Counted from the first letter of the stretch, positions 1 through 7,737 are shown. The stretch is 9,195 bases of DNA from an uncultured Flavobacterium sp. (GCA_946479395.1 CAMLFV010000107.1:1-9195); one strand, 5' to 3'. Notes: a model not told the origin generated them from the letters alone. Translations and numbers: made by a program.

Positions 1-54
1 ATCGAAATTAATATCGATATATATTTACCTATTACAAAGTTAATAATAAATCAT

Positions 55-62
55 TAATTTTG
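55..62 (+). promoter_or_regulatory. Candidate -7 promoter element for the hydrolase-glycosyltransferase pair
   Basis: TAATTTTG matches the Bacteroidota -7 consensus TAnnTTTG. The expected -33 TTG about 19 bp upstream is not clearly present. Transcription would begin near position 69 and leave a leader of roughly 80 nt before the ATG at 148. The rest of 1-147 is AT-rich with no recognisable gene end; a short AT-rich inverted repeat (AAGTAT/ATACTT, 92-108) lies in the leader. Confidence 0.35.
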
Positions 63-147
63 AACAAGATAACGTATGTTAAATTTTAAAAAAGTATAAA
101 TAATACTTATAACGGTTGATTTTACTAAGATTTCTTATACCCATTCA

Positions 148-1188
148 ATGGAAAATTTTGAATACTTTAACACAAACACTTTATCGCAGCATTTAGTTTT
201 AAGAAAAGACGAAACCAAATTCGGCGAAAAAATTAAATATCCTTCTAATCAAGGAGTTAGCTTGAACGATTTTATAAATGATACCAATGCGTCATTTATA
301 ATTTTTGGTATTAGAGAATTTGCAGGAATAAAGGCAAATTTTGGCAGAATGGGCACTACTCACAGCTGGGACGTTTTTTTATCGTCGTTTTTAAATATTC
401 AAAACAATAAATACTTAAAGGCATCAAATGTTGCAGTAATTGGATGTTTGAATTATAAAAATTACAATGCCGAAGTAGAACAATTAGATCCGAATGATCC
501 TTCTCAATTAAATCGACTATATGAAATCGTATCAGAAATTGATAAAGACGTTACGTATCTGAATACGCTGATTCACAGAGCTGGTAAAAGAGCGATCGTA
601 ATTGGTGGCGGACATAATAATGCCTACGGAAACATAAAAGGATTGGCGCTGGCAAAGGGAAAAAGCATAAACGCGGTGAATTTTGATGCTCATACCGATT
701 TTCGAGCGATGGAAGGTCGTCACAGCGGCAACGGATTTTCGTATGCTTTTAACGAGGGATTTTTAGATACGTATTGTGTTTTTGGCGCACATGAAAATTA
801 TTTGAACAAATATATGATGCATCAGTTTAAAGATTATCCTGATAAACTGAAATTATTTACGTTTGAAGATTTAAAGGTTCGGTTTGAAAAAGATTTCATC
901 ACAAGTATAAACAACGTAAATAAGCTGATAAAAAACAAACCTTACGGCATTGAAATTGATGTAGATGCGGTTGAAAATATCGCTAGCAGTGCCATGTCAT
1001 CAAGCGGTTTTTCGGTTACAGAAGTTCGTCAGTTTGTAAACCTTACAACCAATAATACTAATGCAAGTTACCTTCATTTGTGCGAAGGATCGGCAAGTTT
1101 AGGCACATCGCCCGCAAATATGTTAGGTAAATTTTTAACTTATTTGGTAACCGATTTTATTAAAGCGCAACTACCTTACGTTAAATAA
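148..1188 (+). CDS. Arginase-superfamily hydrolase, formimidoylglutamase-like
   Basis: This 346-residue protein belongs to the binuclear manganese ureohydrolase superfamily. Visible metal-ligand motifs are GGGHNNAYGN (H156), NFDAHTDF (D180, H182, D184) and EIDVDAV (D271, D273). RHSGNGFSYA (191-200) lies where formimidoylglutamases carry a substrate-loop motif. The near-C-terminal LHLCEG segment (310-314) also fits the family, and the length is usual. By family it should hydrolyse a guanidino or formimino substrate in the cytoplasm. N-formimidoyl-L-glutamate (HutG reaction, histidine breakdown) is the common annotation for this Flavobacteria-type subgroup, but no other hut gene is present here, so the substrate is an inference. 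The residue after GGGH is Asn, where many relatives have Glu or Asp. The ATG at 148 has no obvious Shine-Dalgarno, as is usual in this phylum. The glycosyltransferase begins 6 bp after the stop. Confidence 0.85.
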   Translation: MENFEYFNTNTLSQHLVLRKDETKFGEKIKYPSNQGVSLNDFINDTNASFIIFGIREFAGIKANFGRMGTTHSWDVFLSSFLNIQNNKYLKASNVAVIGCLNYKNYNAEVEQLDPNDPSQLNRLYEIVSEIDKDVTYLNTLIHRAGKRAIVIGGGHNNAYGNIKGLALAKGKSINAVNFDAHTDFRAMEGRHSGNGFSYAFNEGFLDTYCVFGAHENYLNKYMMHQFKDYPDKLKLFTFEDLKVRFEKDFITSINNVNKLIKNKPYGIEIDVDAVENIASSAMSSSGFSVTEVRQFVNLTTNNTNASYLHLCEGSASLGTSPANMLGKFLTYLVTDFIKAQLPYVK

Positions 1189-1194
1189 ATTTTC

Positions 1195-2343
1195 ATGCAA
1201 CTATCCGTCGTTATCTTAAATTATAATGTGAAGTACTTTTTAGAAATCTGTGTAAAAAGTGTTCAAAAAGCTATTGAAAACCTCAATGGTGAAATTATTG
1301 TTGTGGATAATGCTTCTACCGATGGATCTAAAGAAATGATGCAAACCATTTTTTCTGATGTTACTTATTTGTATCAAACAGAAAATTCTGGTTTTCCCAA
1401 AGGAAATAATTTAGGAGTTGATCATGCAAAGGGAGAATTCATTTGTATTTTAAACCCTGATACTATTGTTGCAGAAGATACCTTTGAAATTTTATTGAAA
1501 GAATATCAATCGCTAAAAAATCCCGGTATTTTAGGCTGCAGATTGATCGATGGATCGGGTAAATTTCTTCCAGAAAGCAAGCGTGGAGTACCTACGCCTT
1601 GGGTTGCTTTTACAAAAGTAGCATCGTTATATAAAATCTTTCCAAAATCAAAATGGTTTAATAAATACTACGCGCAACATGTTTCTGAAAACGAAATAGG
1701 AGAAATTGATATTTTGGTCGGAGCTTTTATGTTTATGAAGCGAGATCTTTATTTGCAAGTAGGCGGGTTCGATGAAGGATGTTTTATGTATGCCGATGAT
1801 ATCGATTTAAGCTATATGGTGTCAAAAACAGGCTTGCAGAATTATTACGTTCCAAAAACTACTGCCATTCATTTTAAAGGCGAAAGTACGTTGAAAGACG
1901 GAAAATACATGATACGCTTTAAAGAAGCCATGCAGTTTTTTTATCAAAAACATTTTAAAACATCGTGTTGGTTTAACAGTATCATGAATATTGGTATTGC
2001 GTTGTTTGCATTTAAAAAGAAATCAGAAAAAAGCAATACAACCAACTTTACAGATCATTATATTTTGGTAACTAATAACGCAGCTATTTATCAAAATGTT
2101 GTGAATAAGGTTGATAAACCGTTAGATTGGGTTTACTTTTTGGATGATATCGAAACGATAAATCAGCCCGATAAAAATATTGAAGTTTTAATTGATAGCG
2201 AATCAATTAGTTATAAAGATTATATTAGATTCATCAATCAAAATCAAAAAACAAATAAATCGTTTAAAATTCGAGCTTTAAATTCTAATTTTTTTATCGG
2301 AAGCAACGATAAAAACGATAGGGGAGAAATTTTATCTTTCTAA
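1195..2343 (+). CDS. Family 2 glycosyltransferase with extra C-terminal domain
   Basis: The N-terminal ~250 residues form a GT-A fold of family 2. The opening strand is LSVVILNYN (3-11); the nucleotide-binding segment is VVDNASTDGS (36-45). ILNPD (85-89) stands where the DxD-type metal motif falls, GGFDE (190-194) and ADDIDL (200-205) match the acceptor/catalytic region of rhamnosyltransferase-like members, and IHFKGEST (225-232) carries the conserved His. It would transfer a sugar from a nucleotide donor to a cell-surface glycan or lipid-linked acceptor on the cytoplasmic side; donor and acceptor cannot be read. A short hydrophobic stretch (about 264-273) may touch the membrane. Residues ~285-382 are an additional domain starting HYILVTNNA and ending near FIGSNDKNDRGE, outside the catalytic core. 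Its start lies 6 bp after the preceding stop, so co-transcription is likely, although no functional link is evident. Confidence 0.88.
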   Translation: MQLSVVILNYNVKYFLEICVKSVQKAIENLNGEIIVVDNASTDGSKEMMQTIFSDVTYLYQTENSGFPKGNNLGVDHAKGEFICILNPDTIVAEDTFEILLKEYQSLKNPGILGCRLIDGSGKFLPESKRGVPTPWVAFTKVASLYKIFPKSKWFNKYYAQHVSENEIGEIDILVGAFMFMKRDLYLQVGGFDEGCFMYADDIDLSYMVSKTGLQNYYVPKTTAIHFKGESTLKDGKYMIRFKEAMQFFYQKHFKTSCWFNSIMNIGIALFAFKKKSEKSNTTNFTDHYILVTNNAAIYQNVVNKVDKPLDWVYFLDDIETINQPDKNIEVLIDSESISYKDYIRFINQNQKTNKSFKIRALNSNFFIGSNDKNDRGEILSF

Positions 2344-2388
2344 CCATTAAAAAATTTAAATAAACAGGTAAATAGTCTTAAAAATTAC

Positions 2389-2396
2389 TATTTTTG
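2389..2396 (+). promoter_or_regulatory. Candidate -7 promoter element for the E2 gene
   Basis: TATTTTTG fits TAnnTTTG in the 90-bp gap before the E2 gene. Transcription would start near 2403, leaving a leader of about 30 nt. No clear TTG is seen at the -33 position, so this is a partial match. It suggests that the E2 gene is expressed separately from the glycosyltransferase. Confidence 0.45.
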
Positions 2397-2433
2397 TAAT
2401 ACTTTAATCTAAATACAACTCTTTACTAAAAAT

Positions 2434-3744
2434 ATGGCAAAGTTTGAATTAAAATTACCTAAGATGGGTGAAAGCGTTGCAGAAGCAACCATTACAAATT
2501 GGGTAAAAAACGTTGGAGATACTGTTGAACAAGACGAAACAATTGTTGAAGTAGCTACCGATAAAGTTGATAGTGAAGTACCTACGGAAGTTAGTGGGAA
2601 AATTATTGAAATTCTATTTCAGAAAGATGATGTTGTTCAAGTAGGGCAAACTATTGCCATAATTGAAACAGAAGGTGGCGATGCTGCACAACCAAATGCT
2701 GCACCTGCAAAAGAAGAAGTTTCGGTTGAAAAAGTAGAGAAAACAGTAACACAAGCTCAAGAAACTGTTGAAGCTGCTGATTTTAATGCATCAGAAAAGT
2801 TTTTCTCGCCTTTAGTTAAAAATATTGCCAAAGAAGAAGGTATTTCTATTGCCGAATTAGAAGCAATTAACGGAACAGGAAAAGATGGTAGAATTACCAA
2901 AACAGATATATTAGATTACGTTAAAAACAGAGGTTCGCAACCAGCGGCAGCTCCGGTTCAACAAACATCGGCTCCAGCTCCGGCTCAAACTTCACAGCCA
3001 GTGGCAAGTAAAGCAGCTCCGGTTTCTGTAAACGGACAAGACGAGATTGTAGAAATGGATCGTATGCGTAAAATGATTGCGCACCACATGGTTCAATCTG
3101 TTCAAACATCGGCTCACGTTCAGTCGTTCATCGAAGTTGATGTTACCAATATCGTAAATTGGAGAAATAAAACTAAAAATGCTTTCGAGAAGAGAGAAGG
3201 AGAGAAGCTTACTTTTACGCCGATCTTTATGGAAGCTGTTGCAAAAGCGTTGAAAGATTTCCCAATGATGAATATTTCGGTTGATGGTGACTATATTATT
3301 AAACGTAAAAATATTAATTTAGGAATGGCTGCGGCTTTACCAAACGGAAATTTAATTGTTCCTGTAATTAAAAATGCAGACCAATTGAATTTAGTTGGAA
3401 TGGCAAAAGCGGTTAACGATTTAGCAGACCGTGCAAGAAAAGGTAAATTAAAACCAGACGATACACAAGGTGCAACTTACACAGTTACAAACGTTGGTAC
3501 TTTTGGTTCTGTTTTTGGTACACCAATCATCAGTCAGCCGCAAGTTGGTATTTTAGCGTTGGGAGCAATTAGAAAAGTTCCTGCAGTTATTGAAACTACT
3601 GAAGGTGATTTCATTGGTATCCGTCAGAAAATGTTCTTATCACATTCTTACGATCACCGAGTTGTAGATGGTTCTTTAGGTGGACAGTTTGTTCAAAGAG
3701 TAGCACAATATTTAGAATCTTTTGATCCTAACAGAGATATTTAA
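2434..3744 (+). CDS. Dihydrolipoamide acyltransferase (E2) of a 2-oxo acid dehydrogenase complex, probably branched-chain type
   Basis: This complete 436-residue E2 has three parts. An N-terminal lipoyl domain (2-77) carries the lipoylated Lys44 in ATDKVDSEV. A peripheral subunit-binding domain (about 124-161) starts FFSPLVKNIAKEEG and contains GTGKDGRI. After an Ala/Pro/Gln-rich flexible linker (about 168-200) comes the catalytic acyltransferase domain (205-436), with the active-site motif SYDHRVVDGS (His408). It transfers the acyl group from lipoamide to CoA in the cytoplasmic complex. The DKVDSEV lipoyl site differs from the DKATxE-like sites usual for pyruvate and 2-oxoglutarate E2 proteins of the phylum, and matches the E2 usually annotated as branched-chain 2-oxo acid dehydrogenase. 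This substrate assignment is inferred. No E1 or E3 gene is adjacent, which is common for this E2 in Flavobacteria. A strong terminator follows 6 bp after the stop. Confidence 0.93.
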   Translation: MAKFELKLPKMGESVAEATITNWVKNVGDTVEQDETIVEVATDKVDSEVPTEVSGKIIEILFQKDDVVQVGQTIAIIETEGGDAAQPNAAPAKEEVSVEKVEKTVTQAQETVEAADFNASEKFFSPLVKNIAKEEGISIAELEAINGTGKDGRITKTDILDYVKNRGSQPAAAPVQQTSAPAPAQTSQPVASKAAPVSVNGQDEIVEMDRMRKMIAHHMVQSVQTSAHVQSFIEVDVTNIVNWRNKTKNAFEKREGEKLTFTPIFMEAVAKALKDFPMMNISVDGDYIIKRKNINLGMAAALPNGNLIVPVIKNADQLNLVGMAKAVNDLADRARKGKLKPDDTQGATYTVTNVGTFGSVFGTPIISQPQVGILALGAIRKVPAVIETTEGDFIGIRQKMFLSHSYDHRVVDGSLGGQFVQRVAQYLESFDPNRDI

Positions 3745-3750
3745 AAACAT

Positions 3751-3782
3751 AAAAATCCCGAAGTGAAAACCTCGGGATTTTT
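3751..3782. terminator. Bidirectional intrinsic terminator
   Basis: AAAAATCCCGA (3751-3761) pairs perfectly with TCGGGATTTTT (3772-3782), giving an 11-bp stem with a 10-nt loop. The flanking A- and T-runs make a U-tract on either strand. It lies 6 bp after the E2 stop and 22 bp beyond the stop of the convergent propeller lipoprotein gene, so it can end both transcripts. Confidence 0.85.
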
Positions 3783-3804
3783 CGTTTAATAAATTAAGTG
3801 TTTT

Positions 3805-4818
3805 TTAAAATTTATAAAAACCATTAGTTCCTATACCGCCGGCAAATTCTTTAACAACGCTACCGTCTTCTTTATAAATAACAATTTTAGAATTATCTAC
3901 AAAGCCATTTGCATCAGAAGTAAAAATAGTTCCGTTGATTACATTAAATCCGTAGAATACAGAAAAATCTGCTCCTTGGGCAACATCAAATAATTTTGTA
4001 CTTGCAGCAGTTAAAGAGTTACTCATTTTATAAACTCCGGTTCCAGCTGTATAATAAAGGTTCGATCCTTCTGCAACAATATTGCGCGCAATAGGCTGAT
4101 CTAACACTTTTGTTGCTGTAATACTTGTGTTATTTACCACAGAAACACTTGTGGTAGTTGCGTTAGCACTCAAAGCATATACAAATTGTCCGTTAGTAGA
4201 AATTCCGCTAATAGCCTTATCAAAAGCAATATCAACAGTATTGGTGTCGGTTGCAGGATTAATCACTTCAATCGCCGTTCCTTCACTATAAAAACCATTG
4301 GCAGCGTAAATATAGTCACCAACAACAACGATATTTTCAGACGTATGGTTTAACTCGATTTCTTTCATAAAAGCAAAAGTTTCGGCATTATAAACATTTA
4401 CCGATGCTTTATTTAAACTAGTAACATACAATTTGTTGTTTTTAACAACGGCATATCTCGGCGAACTTAAACCTTGGTTAATCGTGTAAACCGATTTAAA
4501 TGTTTTTTTGTTAACCACTTCAATCGTGTTTGAATTATTCACAACAATGTAAACGTATTTATCAGTCACCACCATGTGTTGCGCTACATCGCCTAAACCA
4601 CGACCGTTCGATGTTCTGAAAATATCGTTAGTAATAGCACTTAAACCACTGTTAATGTGTGATGTTGATGCATTTACGTCTTCATAGTTACCTTCGTTCG
4701 ATACAAAAATACCGTCTAAATATTTTTCATCTGGGTTTACAGGAACCGTGTTATCATCAGAATTACTACAGCTGTACAAAAGTGCGACAGCAAACATTGG
4801 AGCTAAAATTTTTTTCAT
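3805..4818 (-). CDS. Surface beta-propeller lipoprotein, DUF5074/YncE-like, BtuG-like cobalamin-binding candidate
   Basis: This is a 337-residue lipoprotein. A signal peptide (1-16) ends in LLYS before Cys17, and the SNSDDN that follows is an acidic/polar stretch resembling Bacteroidota surface-export signals. The mature part opens with GIFVSNEGNYEDVNAS (36-51), the N-terminal signature of DUF5074 proteins. It continues as repeated strand units of the kind seen in YncE-like propellers: VYIVVN (~89), LYVTS (~130), IYAANG (~170), VYALSA (~213), LYYTAG (~254) and IFTSDA (~298). BtuG of Bacteroides is a surface propeller lipoprotein that binds vitamin B12 very tightly and docks on BtuB. This gene starts 1 bp after the btuB-like stop, under a cobalamin riboswitch, so the same role is the best inference. 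The family alone would not give the ligand. Translation is probably coupled to btuB. No transposon, frameshift or truncation is seen. Confidence 0.8.
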   Translation of the reverse strand: MKKILAPMFAVALLYSCSNSDDNTVPVNPDEKYLDGIFVSNEGNYEDVNASTSHINSGLSAITNDIFRTSNGRGLGDVAQHMVVTDKYVYIVVNNSNTIEVVNKKTFKSVYTINQGLSSPRYAVVKNNKLYVTSLNKASVNVYNAETFAFMKEIELNHTSENIVVVGDYIYAANGFYSEGTAIEVINPATDTNTVDIAFDKAISGISTNGQFVYALSANATTTSVSVVNNTSITATKVLDQPIARNIVAEGSNLYYTAGTGVYKMSNSLTAASTKLFDVAQGADFSVFYGFNVINGTIFTSDANGFVDNSKIVIYKEDGSVVKEFAGGIGTNGFYKF

Positions 4819-4819
4819 T

Positions 4820-6661
4820 TTAAAACTTTTTAATTAATTGTATATGATAATTTCTGCCGGGCATCACGCGCTCTGGCATATTTGTATAAACCGTATTTGC
4901 GGCATTTTTTATTTTTAGGTTGATGATAAACGGTTTTTTTTTAATTTTTATCTTCTGCTGAATATCCACATCAATTATTCCGTAACCATCAATAGCACTT
5001 GCTTTATCGTTTGATGCTGTTGTAAAAATTTCGCCTACATATAAAAAACTTGGTGCAATACTAAAATTTTTGTAGCCATAAAAAAGCTGAAAATTAAATT
5101 TATTTACAGGCGTATAAGTAAGTTGTTTTTCTGATTTTTTTTCGATGGATCTGGTATAACCGTAATTAGAATTAAACTGAACCAAATGATTATTCCATTG
5201 TTTTTTCAGGTTCAAAAATACGTCGGCGCCATAAATAGTCACTTCATCAACATTGTTAGCTTCCCAAAAACCGGCGTTTGCAGGAATCCATCGAATCATG
5301 TTTGTGATTGATGTATAATAAGTTGATATATTAAAAGTTACTGATTTGTATTTAAAGTTGTTGTTTATATCGAACTGATAACTTGTTTCGGGTTTTAAAT
5401 TCAAATTTCCGCCCGGTTGCCAATACAAATCGTTGAAAGTTGGTATGCGGTAATTTTTAGATGAATTTACTTTTAACTGATACAATTCGGTGTTGTAATA
5501 AAGTCCCGCCGAAAACAAAAACGGATTTTTGTAATCTTTTGCCATTTCATTTTTTGCCCCCACTTCAATTCCTAACCGATTGGTAAAATCATAATTACCC
5601 AAAACACTTACAGCAAAAATTTCTTGTGTTGAAAATGGTAAACCCGAACCTTGTCCTTCGCCTGTTGTTTTTTGATATTCTAAAAAGCCTGACAATTTAA
5701 AATTCTGTAGAACGTTGTAAAAACTTTCGTTCTTAAAATATAATGTATTCGCTTTTCCGCCCGATTTACTATCAGTAGGCAACTGATCAAAGTAATTATA
5801 TGATTCTTTGATGTTGGCTGCGTAAAACGTGTTTAAAAAACGGTTGGTTTTATAGTGCCATTTTAACAGATTTCGATTGTAATTATTCTGATATTTTGTT
5901 TTGGTCTGAAAAGGTGTTTGCAAAGCAAAATGACGGTCATCGTTATAGCTTGACGTATAAAATTCAACCGTATTTTTATTATTTATTTTGTAGGCAAGTT
6001 CCGCACCAAAATCGGTATTGAAAAACTGACCGTTTATGTTTTTACGATTTTTTCCGATCCATTCATAATCATTATCACTTTTATTGTAACCAAAATGTGC
6101 ATTTACCGCAAATTTTTCAAACCCGGTCGAAATTTTATAATGAATTCCCTGCGTGTTAAAACTGCCATAATTCAATTGAACTTCGTTTTCGCTTTTTCGG
6201 TTAAACTCTAGCTGATTGTTTAAATGAATGGTTCCGCCAATGGCACTACTTCCGTACAAAACGCTACCGCCACCAGGTTTTACAACAATATTATCATAAC
6301 TTTTAAAAGCTGTAGAATTAAAATCGGTCTGACCCAAAAGTGCCGAATTGATCTTAATTCCGTTCCATAAAACACTGGTCTGTTGCGATGTTGTTCCACG
6401 AAAAGACGGCGAACTTACCATGCCGTAACCGTTTTCCTTAAAATAAAGCGTAGTGTTTTTCTGAAGAAATTCAGTAAATGTGCCAACGCTGTTTTCAACC
6501 AAAGAATCGTTTAAAACAATAGAATTTTGTGATTTAGACTGATTTGAAATTTTGCTTTTTTCAATAATAAGTTCCTCTAATTCAATAGAAGAATTACTCT
6601 GCGAATATGCAATGTAGCTAAAAGTTGAAAAAAATAAAGAATAAACGACCGCTTTGTTCAT
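4820..6661 (-). CDS. btuB: TonB-dependent outer-membrane receptor, BtuB-like (cobalamin)
   Basis: This 613-residue protein is close to the length of enterobacterial BtuB. A signal peptide (1-20) probably ends at IAYS before QSNS. A TonB-box-like segment, IELEELIIEKS (26-36), follows. The plug domain (about 45-150) includes FRGTTSQQTSVLWNGIKIN (88-106) and VVKPGGGSVLYGSSAIGGTIHL (126-147). The remainder is a beta-barrel rich in alternating aromatic strands, ending PGRNYHIQLIKKF with a terminal Phe as expected for outer-membrane assembly. There is no SusC-type N-terminal carboxypeptidase-like extension. Family knowledge gives energy-dependent uptake across the outer membrane. The cobalamin substrate follows from the riboswitch 41 nt upstream and the divergent BtuF-like gene. 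The ATG at 6661 follows an A-rich leader without a strong Shine-Dalgarno. The propeller lipoprotein follows after 1 bp in the same transcript. Confidence 0.92.
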   Translation of the reverse strand: MNKAVVYSLFFSTFSYIAYSQSNSSIELEELIIEKSKISNQSKSQNSIVLNDSLVENSVGTFTEFLQKNTTLYFKENGYGMVSSPSFRGTTSQQTSVLWNGIKINSALLGQTDFNSTAFKSYDNIVVKPGGGSVLYGSSAIGGTIHLNNQLEFNRKSENEVQLNYGSFNTQGIHYKISTGFEKFAVNAHFGYNKSDNDYEWIGKNRKNINGQFFNTDFGAELAYKINNKNTVEFYTSSYNDDRHFALQTPFQTKTKYQNNYNRNLLKWHYKTNRFLNTFYAANIKESYNYFDQLPTDSKSGGKANTLYFKNESFYNVLQNFKLSGFLEYQKTTGEGQGSGLPFSTQEIFAVSVLGNYDFTNRLGIEVGAKNEMAKDYKNPFLFSAGLYYNTELYQLKVNSSKNYRIPTFNDLYWQPGGNLNLKPETSYQFDINNNFKYKSVTFNISTYYTSITNMIRWIPANAGFWEANNVDEVTIYGADVFLNLKKQWNNHLVQFNSNYGYTRSIEKKSEKQLTYTPVNKFNFQLFYGYKNFSIAPSFLYVGEIFTTASNDKASAIDGYGIIDVDIQQKIKIKKKPFIINLKIKNAANTVYTNMPERVMPGRNYHIQLIKKF

Positions 6662-6672
6662 TTGTTTAACCT

Positions 6673-6689
6673 TTTCTCCGAAGGCGAAA
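6673..6689 (-). promoter_or_regulatory. Small hairpin between riboswitch and btuB start (possible expression platform)
   Basis: Read on the minus strand, TTTCGCCTTCGGAGAAA folds as four pairs, a G/A mismatch and two more pairs around a TTC loop (or a cUUCGg loop). It ends 11 nt before the btuB ATG. No U-tract follows, so a role in translation initiation is more likely than termination. This is an inference from position. Confidence 0.35.
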
Positions 6690-6702
6690 TCAATTAGTAA
6701 TC

Positions 6703-6872
6703 ATTAGGCAGGTCTCCTGGCTTGCTTCTTGTTTTTGCCTTCCCGAAAAAAAATCAGTGGCGTAGTTAAAAACAAAAGTTCGTTACAAACAAAGCTTACA
6801 GTTGCGGGAACAGCATAGGAATTGAAAAAATCGCACCTATTTCCCTATTAATGCAAAAAATTGCAACCTAAT
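6703..6872 (-). ncRNA. Cobalamin riboswitch (adenosylcobalamin/B12 element, RF00174 type)
   Basis: On the minus strand the leader carries the conserved cobalamin riboswitch core in order: GGGAA and AGGTG, then GCTGTTCCCGCAACTGTAA, GCCACTG, CGGGAAGGC, and the B12 box AAGCCAGGAGACCTGCC (minus-strand reading of 6707-6723). ATTAGG (6872-6867) and CCTAAT (6708-6703) pair as the closing P1 helix. It lies 41 nt upstream of the btuB start. In this family, binding of a cobalamin lowers expression of the downstream uptake genes. No intrinsic terminator is visible between it and btuB, so control at translation initiation is the likelier mechanism. Confidence 0.95.
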
Positions 6873-6878
6873 ATCTGG

Positions 6879-6909
6879 CAAAAGTACTCTATTTTATCAA
6901 TATTGCAAA
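6879..6909 (-). promoter_or_regulatory. Promoter of the riboswitch-btuB-propeller operon
   Basis: On the minus strand TTTG (6909-6906), a 19-bp spacer and TACTTTTG (6886-6879) match the Bacteroidota consensus TTTG-N19-TAnnTTTG exactly. Transcription would start near 6872, at the first bases of riboswitch helix P1, so the RNA has essentially no extra 5' leader. Confidence 0.75.
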
Positions 6910-6962
6910 TTAAAGTTTTAGATCGTTTGGTAAAACTCTGATTACGAAATTTAAATTCAGAT

Positions 6963-7017
6963 CGCGCGGATTTTAATCCGTGCGCTGTAATAATAACAGC
7001 AAAACAAGATGCTTGTT
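6963..7017. repeat. REP-like cluster of three hairpins
   Basis: Three adjacent palindromes lie upstream of the riboswitch promoter: CGCGCGGATT/AATCCGTGCG (6963-6984, one G-T wobble), GCTGT/ACAGC (6984-7000) and AACAAG/CTTGTT around ATG (7003-7017). The local GC-rich patch stands out from AT-rich surroundings. The third hairpin shares CAAGATGCT with the reverse complement of the hairpin at 7738-7762, suggesting related intergenic repeats. A terminator role is unlikely because no long U-tract follows. From 7018 to about 7310 nothing beyond AT-rich non-coding sequence is recognised. Confidence 0.45.
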
Positions 7018-7312
7018 CGAGTCTGGGAAAACATTCAGTAAAGTAATCATTTTATAAAACTGAAAATTTGAATTATCAAAGCATAAATTTAATAGTGGTT
7101 TGCTAAGAAGCTACATAAACAGTTATTGCGTAAGTTTAGACGCTGAAAAATTATTTTTTTATATCACAGTTTTTACCAAATGGAAAACTTTAGTGAGTTT
7201 GTTAAAATTTAATAAAAACACTATGACATTTTTAAAGAGATAGTAAGCATCTACAAAGAGAAAACAAAGTTACCAATAATAAATACTTAGTTAATTGCTC
7301 TAATAGTATGGA

Positions 7313-7353
7313 ATTAGGATATTTTATCCATTTACATATTTGCAACTCCTAAT
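7313..7353. repeat. Inverted repeat ahead of the broken coiled-coil gene
   Basis: ATTAGGA (7313-7319) and TCCTAAT (7347-7353) are perfect inverted copies separated by 27 bp. Inside them GGATA/TATCC (7317-7329) forms another small palindrome, and ATATTTGCAAC resembles a degraded -7 promoter region. They lie about 30-70 bp upstream of the remnant start at 7384 and could be its old regulatory site. No regulator can be named. Confidence 0.25.
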
Positions 7354-7383
7354 ATGGAAACAAAAATTTGTTAGATCAAAAAT

Positions 7384-7728
7384 ATGATAACAACAAAGAA
7401 AGATCATTGGCTACGTATTTTATATCCTATTTTAATTGCATTTGCTTATCCACTTGCATCTTTAGTATTAACCTTTTTGATTGAGTTCATAATGAATCCT
7501 GTAAAGAAGAAAATTAAAGATATTCAATTAGGTCAACGTAAAGAAGCTGCTACAAAATTGTTAGAAATTGATTAAGAAAGAACGGGGCAAAAAAGTCTAA
7601 AGCAATTAAGAGTTTAAATTGAATCTCATATAGCAAATAATGAAGTTCTAACAAAGCAGTTGAATGAATCAACTAAGAGAATTTCTGAATTAGTTGATGA
7701 AAATAAATTGATTTCTGAAGAAAGATCA
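7384..7728 (+). pseudogene. Broken gene for a membrane-anchored coiled-coil protein, unrecognised family
   Basis: The open part (7384-7575, 63 codons) encodes a basic N-terminus, a hydrophobic segment (about residues 10-38, ILYPILIAFAYPLASLVLTF) and a charged stretch, NPVKKKIKDIQLGQRKEAA. The same frame continues past TAA at 7573 and TAA at 7615 with unmistakably protein-like sequence. After the first stop it reads ERTGQKSLKQLRV, and after the second IESHIANNEVLTKQLNESTK and ISELVDENKLISEE, a heptad-like coiled coil. Both stops could come from single changes of GAA or a similar codon. Coding character ends where the hairpin repeat begins near 7728; formally the frame closes at 7779. I do not recognise the family. 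The layout is one transmembrane anchor plus a cytoplasmic or periplasmic coiled coil, now disrupted. A 63-residue membrane peptide could still be made, but there is no evidence for it. Confidence 0.6.
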
Positions 7729-7737
7729 GCCCCACGC

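Noticed and set aside
1..57. C-terminal end of an upstream gene in frame 1 (18 codons to TAA)
   Set aside because: The short AT-driven peptide has no recognisable features and would be expected by chance in this composition.
92..108. AT-rich inverted repeat as a terminator of an upstream gene
   Set aside because: The stem is six pairs with only one G-C pair in it, and no upstream gene end can be recognised in 1-57.
532..723. Minus-strand 63-codon frame inside the hydrolase gene
   Set aside because: It lies antisense to a well-supported enzyme gene, has no family features and is a shadow frame.
2921..3109. Minus-strand frame opposite the Ala/Pro-rich linker of the E2 gene
   Set aside because: Its composition is simply the complement of the linker repeats; there is no start context or recognisable protein.
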